From an uncultured bacterium (lineage in GTDB: Bacteria; Bacillota; Clostridia; Oscillospirales; Oscillospiraceae), in contig CAOKLO010000021.1 of NCBI GenBank assembly GCA_948469375.1, positions 1 to 52,353 on the forward strand: a stretch of DNA of 52,353 nucleotides, in the 5' to 3' direction. Below, piece by piece: positions 42,190-50,657 of the stretch. The notes beneath the pieces were generated by a model. That model worked only from the letters and a program-made list of their open reading frames with translations. It did no database searches and was not told the DNA's origin. The position numbers and the translations under genes are program-made. The first letter of the stretch is position 1. Every line of letters starts with the position of its first letter.

Positions 42190-42870
42190 CTACACCAGTA
42201 CCAGTTCGGTAGTGGGGATATAGACGGTCCGCTCCTCCAGCGAATGGTTCTGGGCGATATACAAGGCCTCCACTACTATGTCATCTGCGAGCCGGTCAAA
42301 CTCCTGCACCAGTTCTGTCCGTTGCTGGAGTTCGTAGATGGACCAATCCTCAAAATCTTCATCCATGTCAACGCTTCGACCTGGATAAGAAAAAATTTTT
42401 ATGGGCGGTTTAATGAAATCCACACGAGTCCCTTTATTACATACCCCGCACCGAGTCCCGGTTTTTGCTATGGAAGTATAATTTTTTTGTCCGCAATAGG
42501 TACAGTAGGAACGATATTCGCTGGGTTCGCTTCCGCCTTCGTATAGAACCAGATAACCACCACTGCGGCCGTTCCAGCCGGCCTGCCACAGATAGTTGTG
42601 TCGGCGGTTGAAACCCTCAATCAGATCATTGAGCTGGTAATAGAACTCAGACACTTGGATTAAATCCCAGAGTTTGTCTGTCATCTCCCGATCTAGGCCA
42701 AGATTGTAGAGCTTCATGTTGCAGGCGTAAGAAGTGCTTCGGTTCCAACTGCGCATTGTGTCATACCGAAAATGGCCTGATAGGTAGGCTGTCATCTCCG
42801 CTCGGGATCGCTTATCCACACGTTTAGAGAAAAGATGCCGGCTGGAGGGCCCTTTTTTGCTCGACACCAC
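42190..42870 (-). CDS. zinc-ribbon element protein, unknown
   Basis: A 226-aa protein. A four-cysteine zinc ribbon (CTYCGQKN then CGVCNKGT) lies near residues 120-145, after a basic N-terminus. The C-terminus is acidic. No family is recognised. It starts at GTG, 7 nt after AGGAGG, and ends 9 nt before recD2. Confidence 0.6.
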   Translation of the reverse strand: MVSSKKGPSSRHLFSKRVDKRSRAEMTAYLSGHFRYDTMRSWNRSTSYACNMKLYNLGLDREMTDKLWDLIQVSEFYYQLNDLIEGFNRRHNYLWQAGWNGRSGGYLVLYEGGSEPSEYRSYCTYCGQKNYTSIAKTGTRCGVCNKGTRVDFIKPPIKIFSYPGRSVDMDEDFEDWSIYELQQRTELVQEFDRLADDIVVEALYIAQNHSLEERTVYIPTTELVLV

Positions 42871-42938
42871 GCTGTCACCTCCTGTAAAATAAGCACAGGG
42901 AGGCCGCAGTTGCGGCGCTCCCCGTAGGTATATGTTTC

Positions 42939-43976
42939 CTATGTGGGCTGAACAAAAACCTTGAGCTTCCGGCTCTCAGAGGATTTAAGAGCAGCCTGAT
43001 AGATACTGGGGTGCTCTTTCTTGAGGTAGCCGGAATCTACACGGCGCGTGACCCTTGTTACAAAGTCCACCAACAAGGTATCTGTGGTGGTGGATAACAC
43101 ACCATGCTCATGGGCTTTCATCAATTCCGCAATTCGAACGCTGTGTGCGTCAATTTTCGCCTCGTTTTCTTTCAATTTCTGCTTTAATGCAGTATTTTCA
43201 TCCTGGAGTGCAACAATTCCACGCAGAGATTTCTCATATTTCATGGGGAACTCGATGGTCGGCAAGCCCTTCTGGCTTGGACCACAAATATTTGCCAATG
43301 CCTTCAAAGCAAGTGCGGGATCCACCTCTGTCATAGCGGGCGGCTTATCATGCCGCAGGCTCCAAATCCATTGATCCAGCCGCTCAAAGATCATGTCCTC
43401 CTTGGCTTTATCCCGAATCAGATCTGGTGTGGCTAGGTCATTATCCGGATTGTTGCCCCAGAGGGCAGAGAAAGCGCCAAAATCTAAGTCCATTACAGCC
43501 AGATAGTAACGTAGCTGAAACTCATAATAGAGCGGGTAGGCGCCATCGGCCCAGTCGCCAGCCTTGTGGTAAGTGCAGCTCTTGCACTCCAGAACACCGG
43601 GCTTGCCATCGGCTTTGCGGATGATTCGCCGGTCAATATCCGCCAAGGCATATGGAAAGTCTGCATGTTGATACATATTGGTATCATCAATGACAGTGTC
43701 TCCCGTCCTCTCAGCATAAAAATGGGCTGCAATCGGCTCAAGCATGTGGCCCATCTGCAACTGCAAAGGGTTGGGCTTATCTTTTGGCTTCATACGGCCC
43801 TTTTTGACCATCCACAATTCCAGTGGAGTGGTCCACGGTGACAGGCCAAAGATTGTGGCCACATCACTGCCGCCAACAGTGTACTCAATATCCCCTTTGG
43901 GACCATGTTCCCGGCACTCCAACCAGCGCTTTTCATCCATTCCCGCACAGTCGCACAAAATAATTGGCGCGGCCAT
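42939..43976 (-). CDS. YqaJ/lambda-exonuclease-like recombinase nuclease
   Basis: A 345-aa protein. Residues 30-215 form the PD-(D/E)XK YqaJ fold: GGSDVATIFGLSPWTTPLELW, GHMLEPIAAHFY, ALADIDRRI and VLECKSCTY (catalytic E-x-K), then YYEFQLRYYLAVM. A coiled segment and a basic tail follow. Such nucleases trim DNA ends 5' to 3' to make single strands for an annealing protein; the candidate partner is at 38763-39521. Its start overlaps the previous stop (TAATG). Confidence 0.82.
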   Translation of the reverse strand: MAAPIILCDCAGMDEKRWLECREHGPKGDIEYTVGGSDVATIFGLSPWTTPLELWMVKKGRMKPKDKPNPLQLQMGHMLEPIAAHFYAERTGDTVIDDTNMYQHADFPYALADIDRRIIRKADGKPGVLECKSCTYHKAGDWADGAYPLYYEFQLRYYLAVMDLDFGAFSALWGNNPDNDLATPDLIRDKAKEDMIFERLDQWIWSLRHDKPPAMTEVDPALALKALANICGPSQKGLPTIEFPMKYEKSLRGIVALQDENTALKQKLKENEAKIDAHSVRIAELMKAHEHGVLSTTTDTLLVDFVTRVTRRVDSGYLKKEHPSIYQAALKSSESRKLKVFVQPT

Positions 43977-45118
43977 TACCAGCTCACCTTCTTCGCCAGG
44001 TCATAGTCGCTCCAGCGCAAGGTGAGCGCCCGAGCCATGTTCTCCTGGAGCGACAGCAGCTTGCTCTCAGGTGCGCCGCTGACTTTCAGGTTGAACGGAA
44101 TCTCCTGCATGGCAATGAACACGTCATGGGCGGAGGCCGGGTTGTCACCATTGACTGTTTCAAACATGGCGATGGCCGCAATCGCGGCCTTCTTAGGCAT
44201 AGCCAGTTTTTTGCACACAGCGGTCATGGCGTTGATCGGGTAGTCCAAGTGAATGGTGAGCAGCTTACTCAGCTGGGCGACAGAGTCACCAAACTGGGCG
44301 AACAGCATATCCAGATCGTCCACAAAGTCGGGAACCTTGGACTGCCGACGATGCTCGACGGCTACCATACCGCCGATGTGGATGGGGTACTGAAGACCCA
44401 TGAGAAGTGCCGAGACTTTGGCTGAGGCTACGCCAGTATCTGAGGTGGAAAAGCGGATGCCAGGCATCAGTTTGGCCGCCAAAGCTTTTTTCCCTTCCGC
44501 CTCCAGCATTTTCTCATAGGTGCTGAGAAGGGTTTCTTTTTGGTCAGGCAACTTCCAGGATGCGCTGGTGATGGCATGGTCGGAATAGCCGGACTCGAAC
44601 TCGTTACCCGGAAACCGCTCGTCCATTTTCTTCTGCAGCCCATCCAGCAGCTGGTCGATCTCCAGGATGGAGTAGTCCCGGCTGTCCCCGGAATGGGCTG
44701 CCGACACCTTCTCACCTCGAATCAGCAACAGGGCGCTGTCTTTGTGCAGTTCCAGACAGGAGTTAAGCACTTCAGCCAACTTTGTCCGCGCGAGCTTGGG
44801 CAGGGCGGTGCCGTTGATCTTGGCCCGATCCAGCAGGCTCTTGTAGGCAGTGTCTCGTAGGGGGAAGTACCGGCCGCCCACTCGGATGGCCAAGCCTAGG
44901 TTTGCTGCCGTGTCGGCGATGGCCTCTTGGCTGACAGAGGGGTCGAAGCCAGATTTGTCCCCATAGAGCGGAGACTTCGTGTCCAGTGCGGCCACACGAA
45001 GGCTTTTGACCTCGCTGCGTTCCCACAGACTGGCCTTGCACTGCTCTTCGTGGTAAGCCAGCAGGTCCGGGAACTGGTTGAACTGGATGGAATAGCTGTC
45101 TAAGCATTGTTTTACCAT
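43976..45118 (-). CDS. conserved element protein, DUF932-like
   Basis: A 380-aa protein. Layout and length recall DUF932 (plasmid/phage) proteins, but I cannot confirm a match. It is mixed alpha/beta without membrane segments. ATG 45118 follows AAAGGAG. It is the first gene after the promoter at 45319-45347 and its tandem leader terminators. It is translationally coupled to the YqaJ-type nuclease, which suggests a DNA metabolism role. Confidence 0.55.
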   Translation of the reverse strand: MVKQCLDSYSIQFNQFPDLLAYHEEQCKASLWERSEVKSLRVAALDTKSPLYGDKSGFDPSVSQEAIADTAANLGLAIRVGGRYFPLRDTAYKSLLDRAKINGTALPKLARTKLAEVLNSCLELHKDSALLLIRGEKVSAAHSGDSRDYSILEIDQLLDGLQKKMDERFPGNEFESGYSDHAITSASWKLPDQKETLLSTYEKMLEAEGKKALAAKLMPGIRFSTSDTGVASAKVSALLMGLQYPIHIGGMVAVEHRRQSKVPDFVDDLDMLFAQFGDSVAQLSKLLTIHLDYPINAMTAVCKKLAMPKKAAIAAIAMFETVNGDNPASAHDVFIAMQEIPFNLKVSGAPESKLLSLQENMARALTLRWSDYDLAKKVSW

Positions 45119-45173
45119 TTTCAATTTCTCCTTTTCTGTTTGATTGTGGCAGACTGCCCTAAATATACAAAAA

Positions 45174-45196
45174 CAGCGTCTCTTCTCGGGACGCTG
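45174..45196 (-). terminator. second leader terminator before the recombination operon
   Basis: On the minus strand CAGCGTC pairs with GACGCTG and TTTTTGT follows, 55 nt before the ATG at 45118. Confidence 0.6.
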
Positions 45197-45231
45197 CATT
45201 TGCCAGTATGAAGTTGGCGCGGAAAACGAAA

Positions 45232-45263
45232 AAGTGCCATTTGCAAACATGCAAATGGCACTT
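45232..45263 (-). terminator. first leader terminator before the recombination operon
   Basis: On the minus strand a perfect 14-nt stem with a 4-nt loop is followed by TTTCGTTTT, about 50-80 nt after the predicted transcription start. Confidence 0.75.
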
Positions 45264-45318
45264 CGTTACACGGAAAACTATGCGCACTTTTCTTGCGGCA
45301 CTGATACTGTATGATACG

Positions 45319-45347
45319 ATTATACCATCCGCAAAGCGTTCCGTCAA
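45319..45347 (-). promoter_or_regulatory. promoter of the recombination/replication operon
   Basis: On the minus strand TTGACG (45342-45347) and TATAAT (45319-45324) with a 17-nt spacer. Confidence 0.8.
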
Positions 45348-45434
45348 TGCTGAAACTACAGTTTTGGCTCAGTACGCAAATAAAACAACCATAATCTGCT
45401 CTAACTCTGCAGCATTCATTCTGTAACCGCAATA

Positions 45435-46361
45435 CTAAGCATATTTTTTCAGTGCCCAAACGCCCCTTCCAGAACGGCAAAAGACATTGGGATGATACTG
45501 CAGAGTCTGACGCACTTTGTCCTTCCAGTGCTGTTGCTGCTGGGCACGCTTATAGCTGCCCACCGCCTCATAGATCTGCTCCAAGGCAACAGGGGTATGG
45601 AAGGACTCCATAGCGTCAGCTATAATATCCCTCCATGTGGCACCGGGCATATCCCGGATATCGCCCTGCAGCTGGTAGGTCATCAGCAATGGATAGGTAA
45701 GCGGCATATCCTTCCGCAAAAGCAGAACATATTCATGTACAATGGGAATAAACTTGCCGCTATAGCTGCGGCGGTCGGAGACGCAGTTGTGCTGGGTCTT
45801 GATAACGACATTCTCTAGTGTACCTGGCTTGGTCAGTTCAAAGAGCATACTCAAAAGGCGTCCCTTCTTCTTGACGTCGCCCACCAGCACAGCCATGCGG
45901 CCGCCCTTCTCCAGCGCACAGAACTGCTTCATCATGCAGTAATTCATAGCCTGGACAAAGCCTTCCCAGGTTGGAATCCGGGAAAGATCAAAGCGGCGAG
46001 GGTCATAGCCGTACCGCTGTTGTACATCTGCTGCCCGGTACATGACATCCGAATACTTGATGATATCCCAGTATGGCGGATGCCAGAAGATAAACTGTGG
46101 CCGCTCAGGGATGTCACTGTGGAGCAGGTCAAATCCGCTGTGCAAATCGTAGGTGTGGCTGTGGATGCCCATGGTGCGGGCGGCGTCGCCGGTGGTATTG
46201 CTGCCGCACATATAGTCGCAGATCTCCTGGACGCCGAAGTGGGCAATCAGATCCTCAATCAGTTTTGGAGAACAGTTGCCGCGGTATTTGTTATTGCCGC
46301 CCTCACCACGCTCCGGGTAGGATACGACGGTGGTTAATGCGTTCCTTTGGTTCGTCATCAT
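45435..46361 (-). CDS. DNA methyltransferase-like protein with HPPY motif
   Basis: A 308-aa protein. Motif I, ICDYMCGSNTTGDAA (about 47-61), matches the SAM-binding DPFxGSGTT block. Motif IV reads HPPYWD (94-99) where amino-methyltransferases have D/N/S-PP-Y/F. The C-terminal part includes EYVLLLRKD and a winged-helix-like end. It may methylate element DNA or a related target; the His substitution makes activity uncertain. No restriction gene is adjacent. GGGAGG lies 12 nt before ATG ATG at 46361. Confidence 0.7.
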   Translation of the reverse strand: MMTNQRNALTTVVSYPERGEGGNNKYRGNCSPKLIEDLIAHFGVQEICDYMCGSNTTGDAARTMGIHSHTYDLHSGFDLLHSDIPERPQFIFWHPPYWDIIKYSDVMYRAADVQQRYGYDPRRFDLSRIPTWEGFVQAMNYCMMKQFCALEKGGRMAVLVGDVKKKGRLLSMLFELTKPGTLENVVIKTQHNCVSDRRSYSGKFIPIVHEYVLLLRKDMPLTYPLLMTYQLQGDIRDMPGATWRDIIADAMESFHTPVALEQIYEAVGSYKRAQQQQHWKDKVRQTLQYHPNVFCRSGRGVWALKKYA

Positions 46362-46397
46362 GACAGATGACAGCCTCCCTTCTGTTTTAGATAGCAT

Positions 46398-46430
46398 AAG
46401 GAGACTGTGGGGAATGTCCACAGTCTCCTT
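46398..46430. repeat. hairpin after the HipA-like gene
   Basis: Perfect 13-nt arms with a 7-nt loop lie 15 nt beyond the HipA-like stop. No T run follows in either direction, so it may be an RNA-stabilising or processing hairpin. Confidence 0.5.
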
Positions 46431-46445
46431 GATGGTGTTGTGATT

Positions 46446-47558
46446 TCAGTCCGATAAAATGAGGTGTATCCGCCCTTGAACAATCCTGCTCAGGGAGTCC
46501 AATCTTTCTTGCTCCGCATGGATGCGGGGGTGCTGCTGGAACGTAAAGTCCTTCAGTTCCATCAGGTCCCGGCGAATATCGTCCGTCAGCAGACCTTTAG
46601 CGTTTCGGATGAAGTCCTGGCCCAGTCTGGGCTTGCATCGCCGCAGATACCAGGACGGGTCTGCCAGTTGGTCATTGTCCAACTCCGACAGCAGACTCCG
46701 GTTGTGGTCAAACACCGGAGCCATCCCCTGGACCTCCAGAGTCTCTGTATCAAACAGAACTCCGAAGTTGCCGTAATGGCGGTCGGTATTCAGGATGATG
46801 GCGTCCAGTATGCACATCCGCCGGAACGCATCTCCGCTGCCAATGCCATCGAAATAGGCCAGCAGCTCCGGTATGGTACGCTCCTCCCCGCAGAAGACTG
46901 CGCCAGCTTTTGCAAGCCCCACAGCCTCACTGGTAAAGAGCGGACATTTGCTGACCAGCTTCTCCCGGTAAAAGTCCATGTCGTAGGGCACTGCCTCGCG
47001 GCACAGCCGCTCAGATAACTGCGCAGCCAGGTACTCGGAGAGCGGTTCGATCTCATAGTGTGCGCTGCCGCTTTTATAGAGATAAACGCCGCTTTCTTCC
47101 CGTTTCCAGCACTTGGCATAGTATCCGTCTGTCCCGAACTCCGGGGATGTGGAGGACAGGTCTGTCTCGCTGATGATACCGTCAAAGGCAGCCTCACTGA
47201 TGATCTCGCTGAACGGATTGGTATAGAGGGATACCTCCTGCCAGGTCAGCGGCGAATCCGCTTCCCGCACCCAGAAGGTATCGTTCAGTGACAGCGCGTG
47301 GGTGACACGCAGGAACCCCTCTGGGTCGTCGCATCCATACTGCTCCAATAGCTGCTGGATATGCTTGCGGTGCTTGGGGGCTTTCCGCTGGTCCAGGAAC
47401 GCCGGCAGGCCTCGGTAGCCAATCGGCCGGAGTGCGGTGAGCCACTGGTCTTCAAAAAACTCCGGCTCGTCGAACTCGTTGCGCCGACAGTGGAATGCCA
47501 GCATAGGGAGATCCTTATTAAGCAAAATGTAGTCCGTTTTTCCACCATGAGTTGCCAT
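46446..47558 (-). CDS. HipA-like kinase
   Basis: A 370-aa protein with a HipA/CtkA-type kinase core. The late catalytic block LNTDRHYGNFG (256-266) has Asp259 and Asn264, followed by the metal-binding PVFDHN (281-286, Asp284). VYLYKSG (158-164) could supply the ATP-binding Lys162. HipA toxins phosphorylate tRNA synthetases or other targets and are normally held by a HipB antitoxin. No HipB-type HTH lies beside it. ATG follows GGGAGG and it has its own promoter. It could be a free-standing kinase like those on other clostridial elements. Confidence 0.75.
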   Translation of the reverse strand: MATHGGKTDYILLNKDLPMLAFHCRRNEFDEPEFFEDQWLTALRPIGYRGLPAFLDQRKAPKHRKHIQQLLEQYGCDDPEGFLRVTHALSLNDTFWVREADSPLTWQEVSLYTNPFSEIISEAAFDGIISETDLSSTSPEFGTDGYYAKCWKREESGVYLYKSGSAHYEIEPLSEYLAAQLSERLCREAVPYDMDFYREKLVSKCPLFTSEAVGLAKAGAVFCGEERTIPELLAYFDGIGSGDAFRRMCILDAIILNTDRHYGNFGVLFDTETLEVQGMAPVFDHNRSLLSELDNDQLADPSWYLRRCKPRLGQDFIRNAKGLLTDDIRRDLMELKDFTFQQHPRIHAEQERLDSLSRIVQGRIHLILSD

Positions 47559-47590
47559 TGCCTGGTCCTCCCTTCTTTCTGGATGGTCCC

Positions 47591-47619
47591 ATTATACACA
47601 GGAACAGCCTTTTTCGCAA
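47591..47619 (-). promoter_or_regulatory. promoter of the HipA-like gene
   Basis: On the minus strand TTGCGA (47614-47619) and TATAAT (47591-47596) with a 17-nt spacer; the leader is about 25 nt. Confidence 0.7.
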
Positions 47620-47632
47620 TGACAGGATTTCT

Positions 47633-48070
47633 TCATCCGCCATTTTCCACTGATTGATAGTCAACATCAATCGGAACATCGGTCAGGATCCGAACATAAC
47701 GGCCGAATAGCTGTACTAGCTGTTCTTCGGTCAAATCACGCTCGCTATTCTTTAACTGCCAGGGATAGCTTGGAGAATACAGCAAGTAGGCAACGCTATC
47801 AAAATTATTACAGGCTGTCATTTGAATTCCCTCGGCCTCCTCAATCACCTTCTGGAGAAGTGTGGCCAGTCCCAAAAGGTAATCCTGGTCAAACTCCATA
47901 TAGTCATCCCAGGTTGGCTCGGTTATGTTTGCTTCAGTCAACCATCTCTGTATTGTGGCATGGAATTCAGGGGCATGGTTCAGCAACTCCTGCAGTTTTC
48001 CCACATCCTCTTCTTTGATATCATCAACGCATATACCGTAGCCATAATTATGCCATGTACTATAGCTCAT
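47633..48070 (-). CDS. small acidic element protein, unknown
   Basis: A 145-aa acidic protein (MSYSTWHNYGYGICVDDIKEED at the start) with no recognised family. It is coupled by an ATGA overlap to the gene before it. Acidic, soluble proteins of this size on mobile elements are sometimes inhibitors of host defences, but nothing in the sequence shows that. Confidence 0.55.
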   Translation of the reverse strand: MSYSTWHNYGYGICVDDIKEEDVGKLQELLNHAPEFHATIQRWLTEANITEPTWDDYMEFDQDYLLGLATLLQKVIEEAEGIQMTACNNFDSVAYLLYSPSYPWQLKNSERDLTEEQLVQLFGRYVRILTDVPIDVDYQSVENGG

Positions 48071-48675
48071 ACCTTGCCCTCCTTATGTTTCTCTTTGATA
48101 GCATGTACCCTCAGTTCCCTGTCGGTAAGAAATCGCTCAGAATTATCCCAGAGGTACTTACGGGCAAAAAAGGTCAGCGTCCCGCCCAGCTTTCCGAAAA
48201 TCTGCATTTCGGACAGGGATGTCCCCAGCGTTTTATAAGTTCCCAGGCGCCACAGTTTCTTCTCCCCATCTTCTGAAATGCGTCCCTTCGCATAACAGAC
48301 GAGGTAGATGCCCTCGTTGCCGCCGAAATTGACATCAGTGATGAAGACAAAGTCATCACAGGTGATTTTGGCAGGACCGTCCAAGGTGTACGGCTGAAAA
48401 TAGTCCAGAATTGCTTCAGCTTCAGCAAAATGTCCGCTGTCTACCGCCATTTGCTGGATAGCCTTCATGAAAGATTCTCTGGTATCCCGGTTGATCTTTA
48501 TCTTGATGTGCGGGTCATCCTCGACATACTCTTTGCAGGTTCTTGCAGTAGAGCTGCCTTGAAACTGTCTTCTTACATATTCAGAAGAATGCCCACAGCT
48601 GATTGTCGGATCATTTCCAGAACCAATAATGTGCCGCCAAGCACACCACCAACACATCGGTTGTTCACATTTCAT
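48067..48675 (-). CDS. element protein with N-terminal cysteine cluster, unknown
   Basis: A 202-aa protein. Residues 3-45 carry several Cys/Trp/His positions (CEQPMCWWCAWRH, SCGHSSEYV, RTCKEY) suggesting a metal site; the rest is mixed alpha/beta. No family is recognised. ATG 48675 follows AGGAGG and overlaps the preceding gene by 11 nt. Confidence 0.55.
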   Translation of the reverse strand: MKCEQPMCWWCAWRHIIGSGNDPTISCGHSSEYVRRQFQGSSTARTCKEYVEDDPHIKIKINRDTRESFMKAIQQMAVDSGHFAEAEAILDYFQPYTLDGPAKITCDDFVFITDVNFGGNEGIYLVCYAKGRISEDGEKKLWRLGTYKTLGTSLSEMQIFGKLGGTLTFFARKYLWDNSERFLTDRELRVHAIKEKHKEGKV

Positions 48676-49438
48676 CTTGACGCACCTCCTGAGCAGCACC
48701 TGTATCCGCAAAGTGGTCCGGCATCACGAAAAACTTGTCCCGGCTCAAAAGGCCGAGCATCGTCAGCGCCTCCATAAAGCCAAACAGCTGATGGCAGGCT
48801 GTGTCCGGGTTAACCACAGAGTAATGCTGGTTTTTGATCTCGCAGCGAAGACGTTTCTCGCATTTCGTAAGAAGATGTTCTGTGAACTCTGGGCTGCTCC
48901 ATACCAAACTCTTGCAGATGATCCAAACGCCATAGTCATCGGCATGGCTGGAGGAGACCTCCCGATGGGTCAGCTTGGAGAGCAATGCAAAAAGGTGGCT
49001 ACTGTCCACACAGTCATCATCAAGGAACATCAATACATCCACATCCTGCAGATCGAGACGCTCGCAGATTTTCTCACTGAGTGTCTCGTCCATCTCCTGG
49101 TCAGTTTTGATTTGCATATCCCAATAGTAATAGTCCTGTCTGTGCAACGAGACGGTGTATCCAGAACCCAATTCCGTGTTTACAATCTCTTGGAGCTGCG
49201 CCGTCAATTCGTCCCAACCCAAGTAGACCGTTTCATACTCCGGCGTATGTCCATCGTTGAGCAGTTGTGCCAGACCAGCGTTCCCCTGCATCAGCCAGAC
49301 CCCGTATTCTTTGTCGGTCAACCCCAAAAGGTCTTGCAGGGACTGACGCGCTACCTTTTCTTTATGCCAAATTTCAACCCATGCGTCGATGGCGCTGATG
49401 GAACACTGCCCAGTCTGAAACAATTCTTTGAATGTCAT
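48665..49438 (-). CDS. element protein of unknown function, DUF-type
   Basis: A 257-aa protein. The first 60 residues (FKELFQTGQCSISAIDAWVEIWHKEK, LQDLLGLTDKEYGVWLMQG) form a helical module seen repeatedly in clostridial mobile-element proteins. The rest is acidic alpha/beta with LMFLDDDCVDSSHLFALLSKL. No catalytic motif was found. ATG 49438 follows GGAGG. Confidence 0.55.
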   Translation of the reverse strand: MTFKELFQTGQCSISAIDAWVEIWHKEKVARQSLQDLLGLTDKEYGVWLMQGNAGLAQLLNDGHTPEYETVYLGWDELTAQLQEIVNTELGSGYTVSLHRQDYYYWDMQIKTDQEMDETLSEKICERLDLQDVDVLMFLDDDCVDSSHLFALLSKLTHREVSSSHADDYGVWIICKSLVWSSPEFTEHLLTKCEKRLRCEIKNQHYSVVNPDTACHQLFGFMEALTMLGLLSRDKFFVMPDHFADTGAAQEVRQDEM

Positions 49439-49472
49439 AAAATAACCTCCGATTTTTGAATGATACGAAACA

Positions 49473-49505
49473 TGAGGGGAGAAGGCACTTGGCCTCCTCC
49501 CCTCA
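49473..49505 (-). terminator. hairpin after the AAA+ gene
   Basis: TGAGGGGAGGAGG on the minus strand pairs with CCTTCTCCCCTCA with one mismatch, 13 nt beyond the stop; only a short T stretch follows. Confidence 0.5.
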
Positions 49506-49517
49506 AACACCAGCCCT

Positions 49518-50630
49518 TTAGGCCGTCAGATAATGGATGTTCCGGCCCACCACACGGGCAAGCGTCATGTAGTCCGGCACCAGCTTTTCTTTCTCCTCCG
49601 CCGTCTTGTGTTCAGCAGGCGTACCATCAAAGCTCAGGGTAATAAATTCCCCAGGCAGGATCAATGCGCCGCGGCCGGGGTCATAGCTGCAGTTGGAAGG
49701 ATTGAACACAGCATTGACGCCACTCTTCCTCTTATCGTCCCACAGATAGATGTAGGTCTCGCTGTCCAAGTCGAAGAGATCCAACTGCTCGTTTTTTGCA
49801 ACCATGGTATCCCCATTTTTGAAATGTAGTGTGATGTTGTAGTCCTCCGCGTTGGTGTTTACGATATTCAGGTCGAGGATTGCCTTCTCAAAGGGCTCCC
49901 CCAGACGGAGTTCAAACGCAATAGCGCGCAGGCAGTCATAGTTAAGGGAGACCTTTTTGGAAAAGAGGATCACCTTTTCGATCTCTGCATGATACTGGCT
50001 GCCCAGTTTATCGGTAAGATACGCCAGAATCTCCTCCGGGGTCGGGTAGTCGAACCGAAAATGGTAGTGGAACCGCCCCGGCCGGTTGATCAGGTAATCG
50101 TTCAGACGGTGCAGGCTGTTGCAGGTGATGATAAACAGCTTTTTGCCCTGAGCCGTGCCGTCGAACAGGCTGAGCAGCCTGGACTGCGGGTTAGCCTCAT
50201 TGTCGCCGGCACGAATTTCGCCGAAGGTCTTGTCAAATTCATCAAACAGGAATACAGCCTCCTGTTCGATGGACTCGATATAGGCAGCGATGCCTGGGAC
50301 AAACTGGTCGATGATGATGACCGGATGCCCGGCGGCAACCGCCTGCTCGCACAGGCAGCGGGCGAAGAGGGATTTCCCAATGCCCTTGTCGCCGCTCAGG
50401 ATGACGCCCATGTTCCGCTGGAACAGAGCGAAAGCCTTCAGAACCTTGTTGACCTTTTCTGTGTGGACCCCATAGACCTTCTCCTGAACAGCCAGGTCGG
50501 TGCGCTCCTCCAAATAGAACCCGGACATCTGCGCAAAGCGCACGGTGTAGGTCTTGGCCGGAAGGGCGTCGTAGGCTTTCAGGGAATCGTTGTGGATCTC
50601 ATACCGGGTCCCAATGCTGATTGCTTTCAT
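49518..50630 (-). CDS. AAA+ ATPase of the integrative element
   Basis: A 370-aa AAA+ protein. Walker A GDKGIGKS (80-87), Walker B AVFLFDEFD (125-133), a sensor-1 ITCNS and an Arg-finger region NRPGRFHY are all present, so ATPase activity is likely. The last 120 residues form a separate beta-rich domain. FtsH/CDC48-like classic AAA features suggest a protein or DNA remodelling role. Start is taken as ATG 50630; a GTG 18 nt upstream is possible. It follows the PcfJ-like gene by 27 nt. Confidence 0.75.
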   Translation of the reverse strand: MKAISIGTRYEIHNDSLKAYDALPAKTYTVRFAQMSGFYLEERTDLAVQEKVYGVHTEKVNKVLKAFALFQRNMGVILSGDKGIGKSLFARCLCEQAVAAGHPVIIIDQFVPGIAAYIESIEQEAVFLFDEFDKTFGEIRAGDNEANPQSRLLSLFDGTAQGKKLFIITCNSLHRLNDYLINRPGRFHYHFRFDYPTPEEILAYLTDKLGSQYHAEIEKVILFSKKVSLNYDCLRAIAFELRLGEPFEKAILDLNIVNTNAEDYNITLHFKNGDTMVAKNEQLDLFDLDSETYIYLWDDKRKSGVNAVFNPSNCSYDPGRGALILPGEFITLSFDGTPAEHKTAEEKEKLVPDYMTLARVVGRNIHYLTA

Positions 50631-50657
50631 AGTGTTATCACAACTCACTTTCTTATT

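Noticed and set aside
46398-46430. Hairpin after the HipA-like gene as a strong terminator
   Set aside because: No T run follows on either strand and no promoter is seen before the methyltransferase-like gene, so readthrough is more likely.
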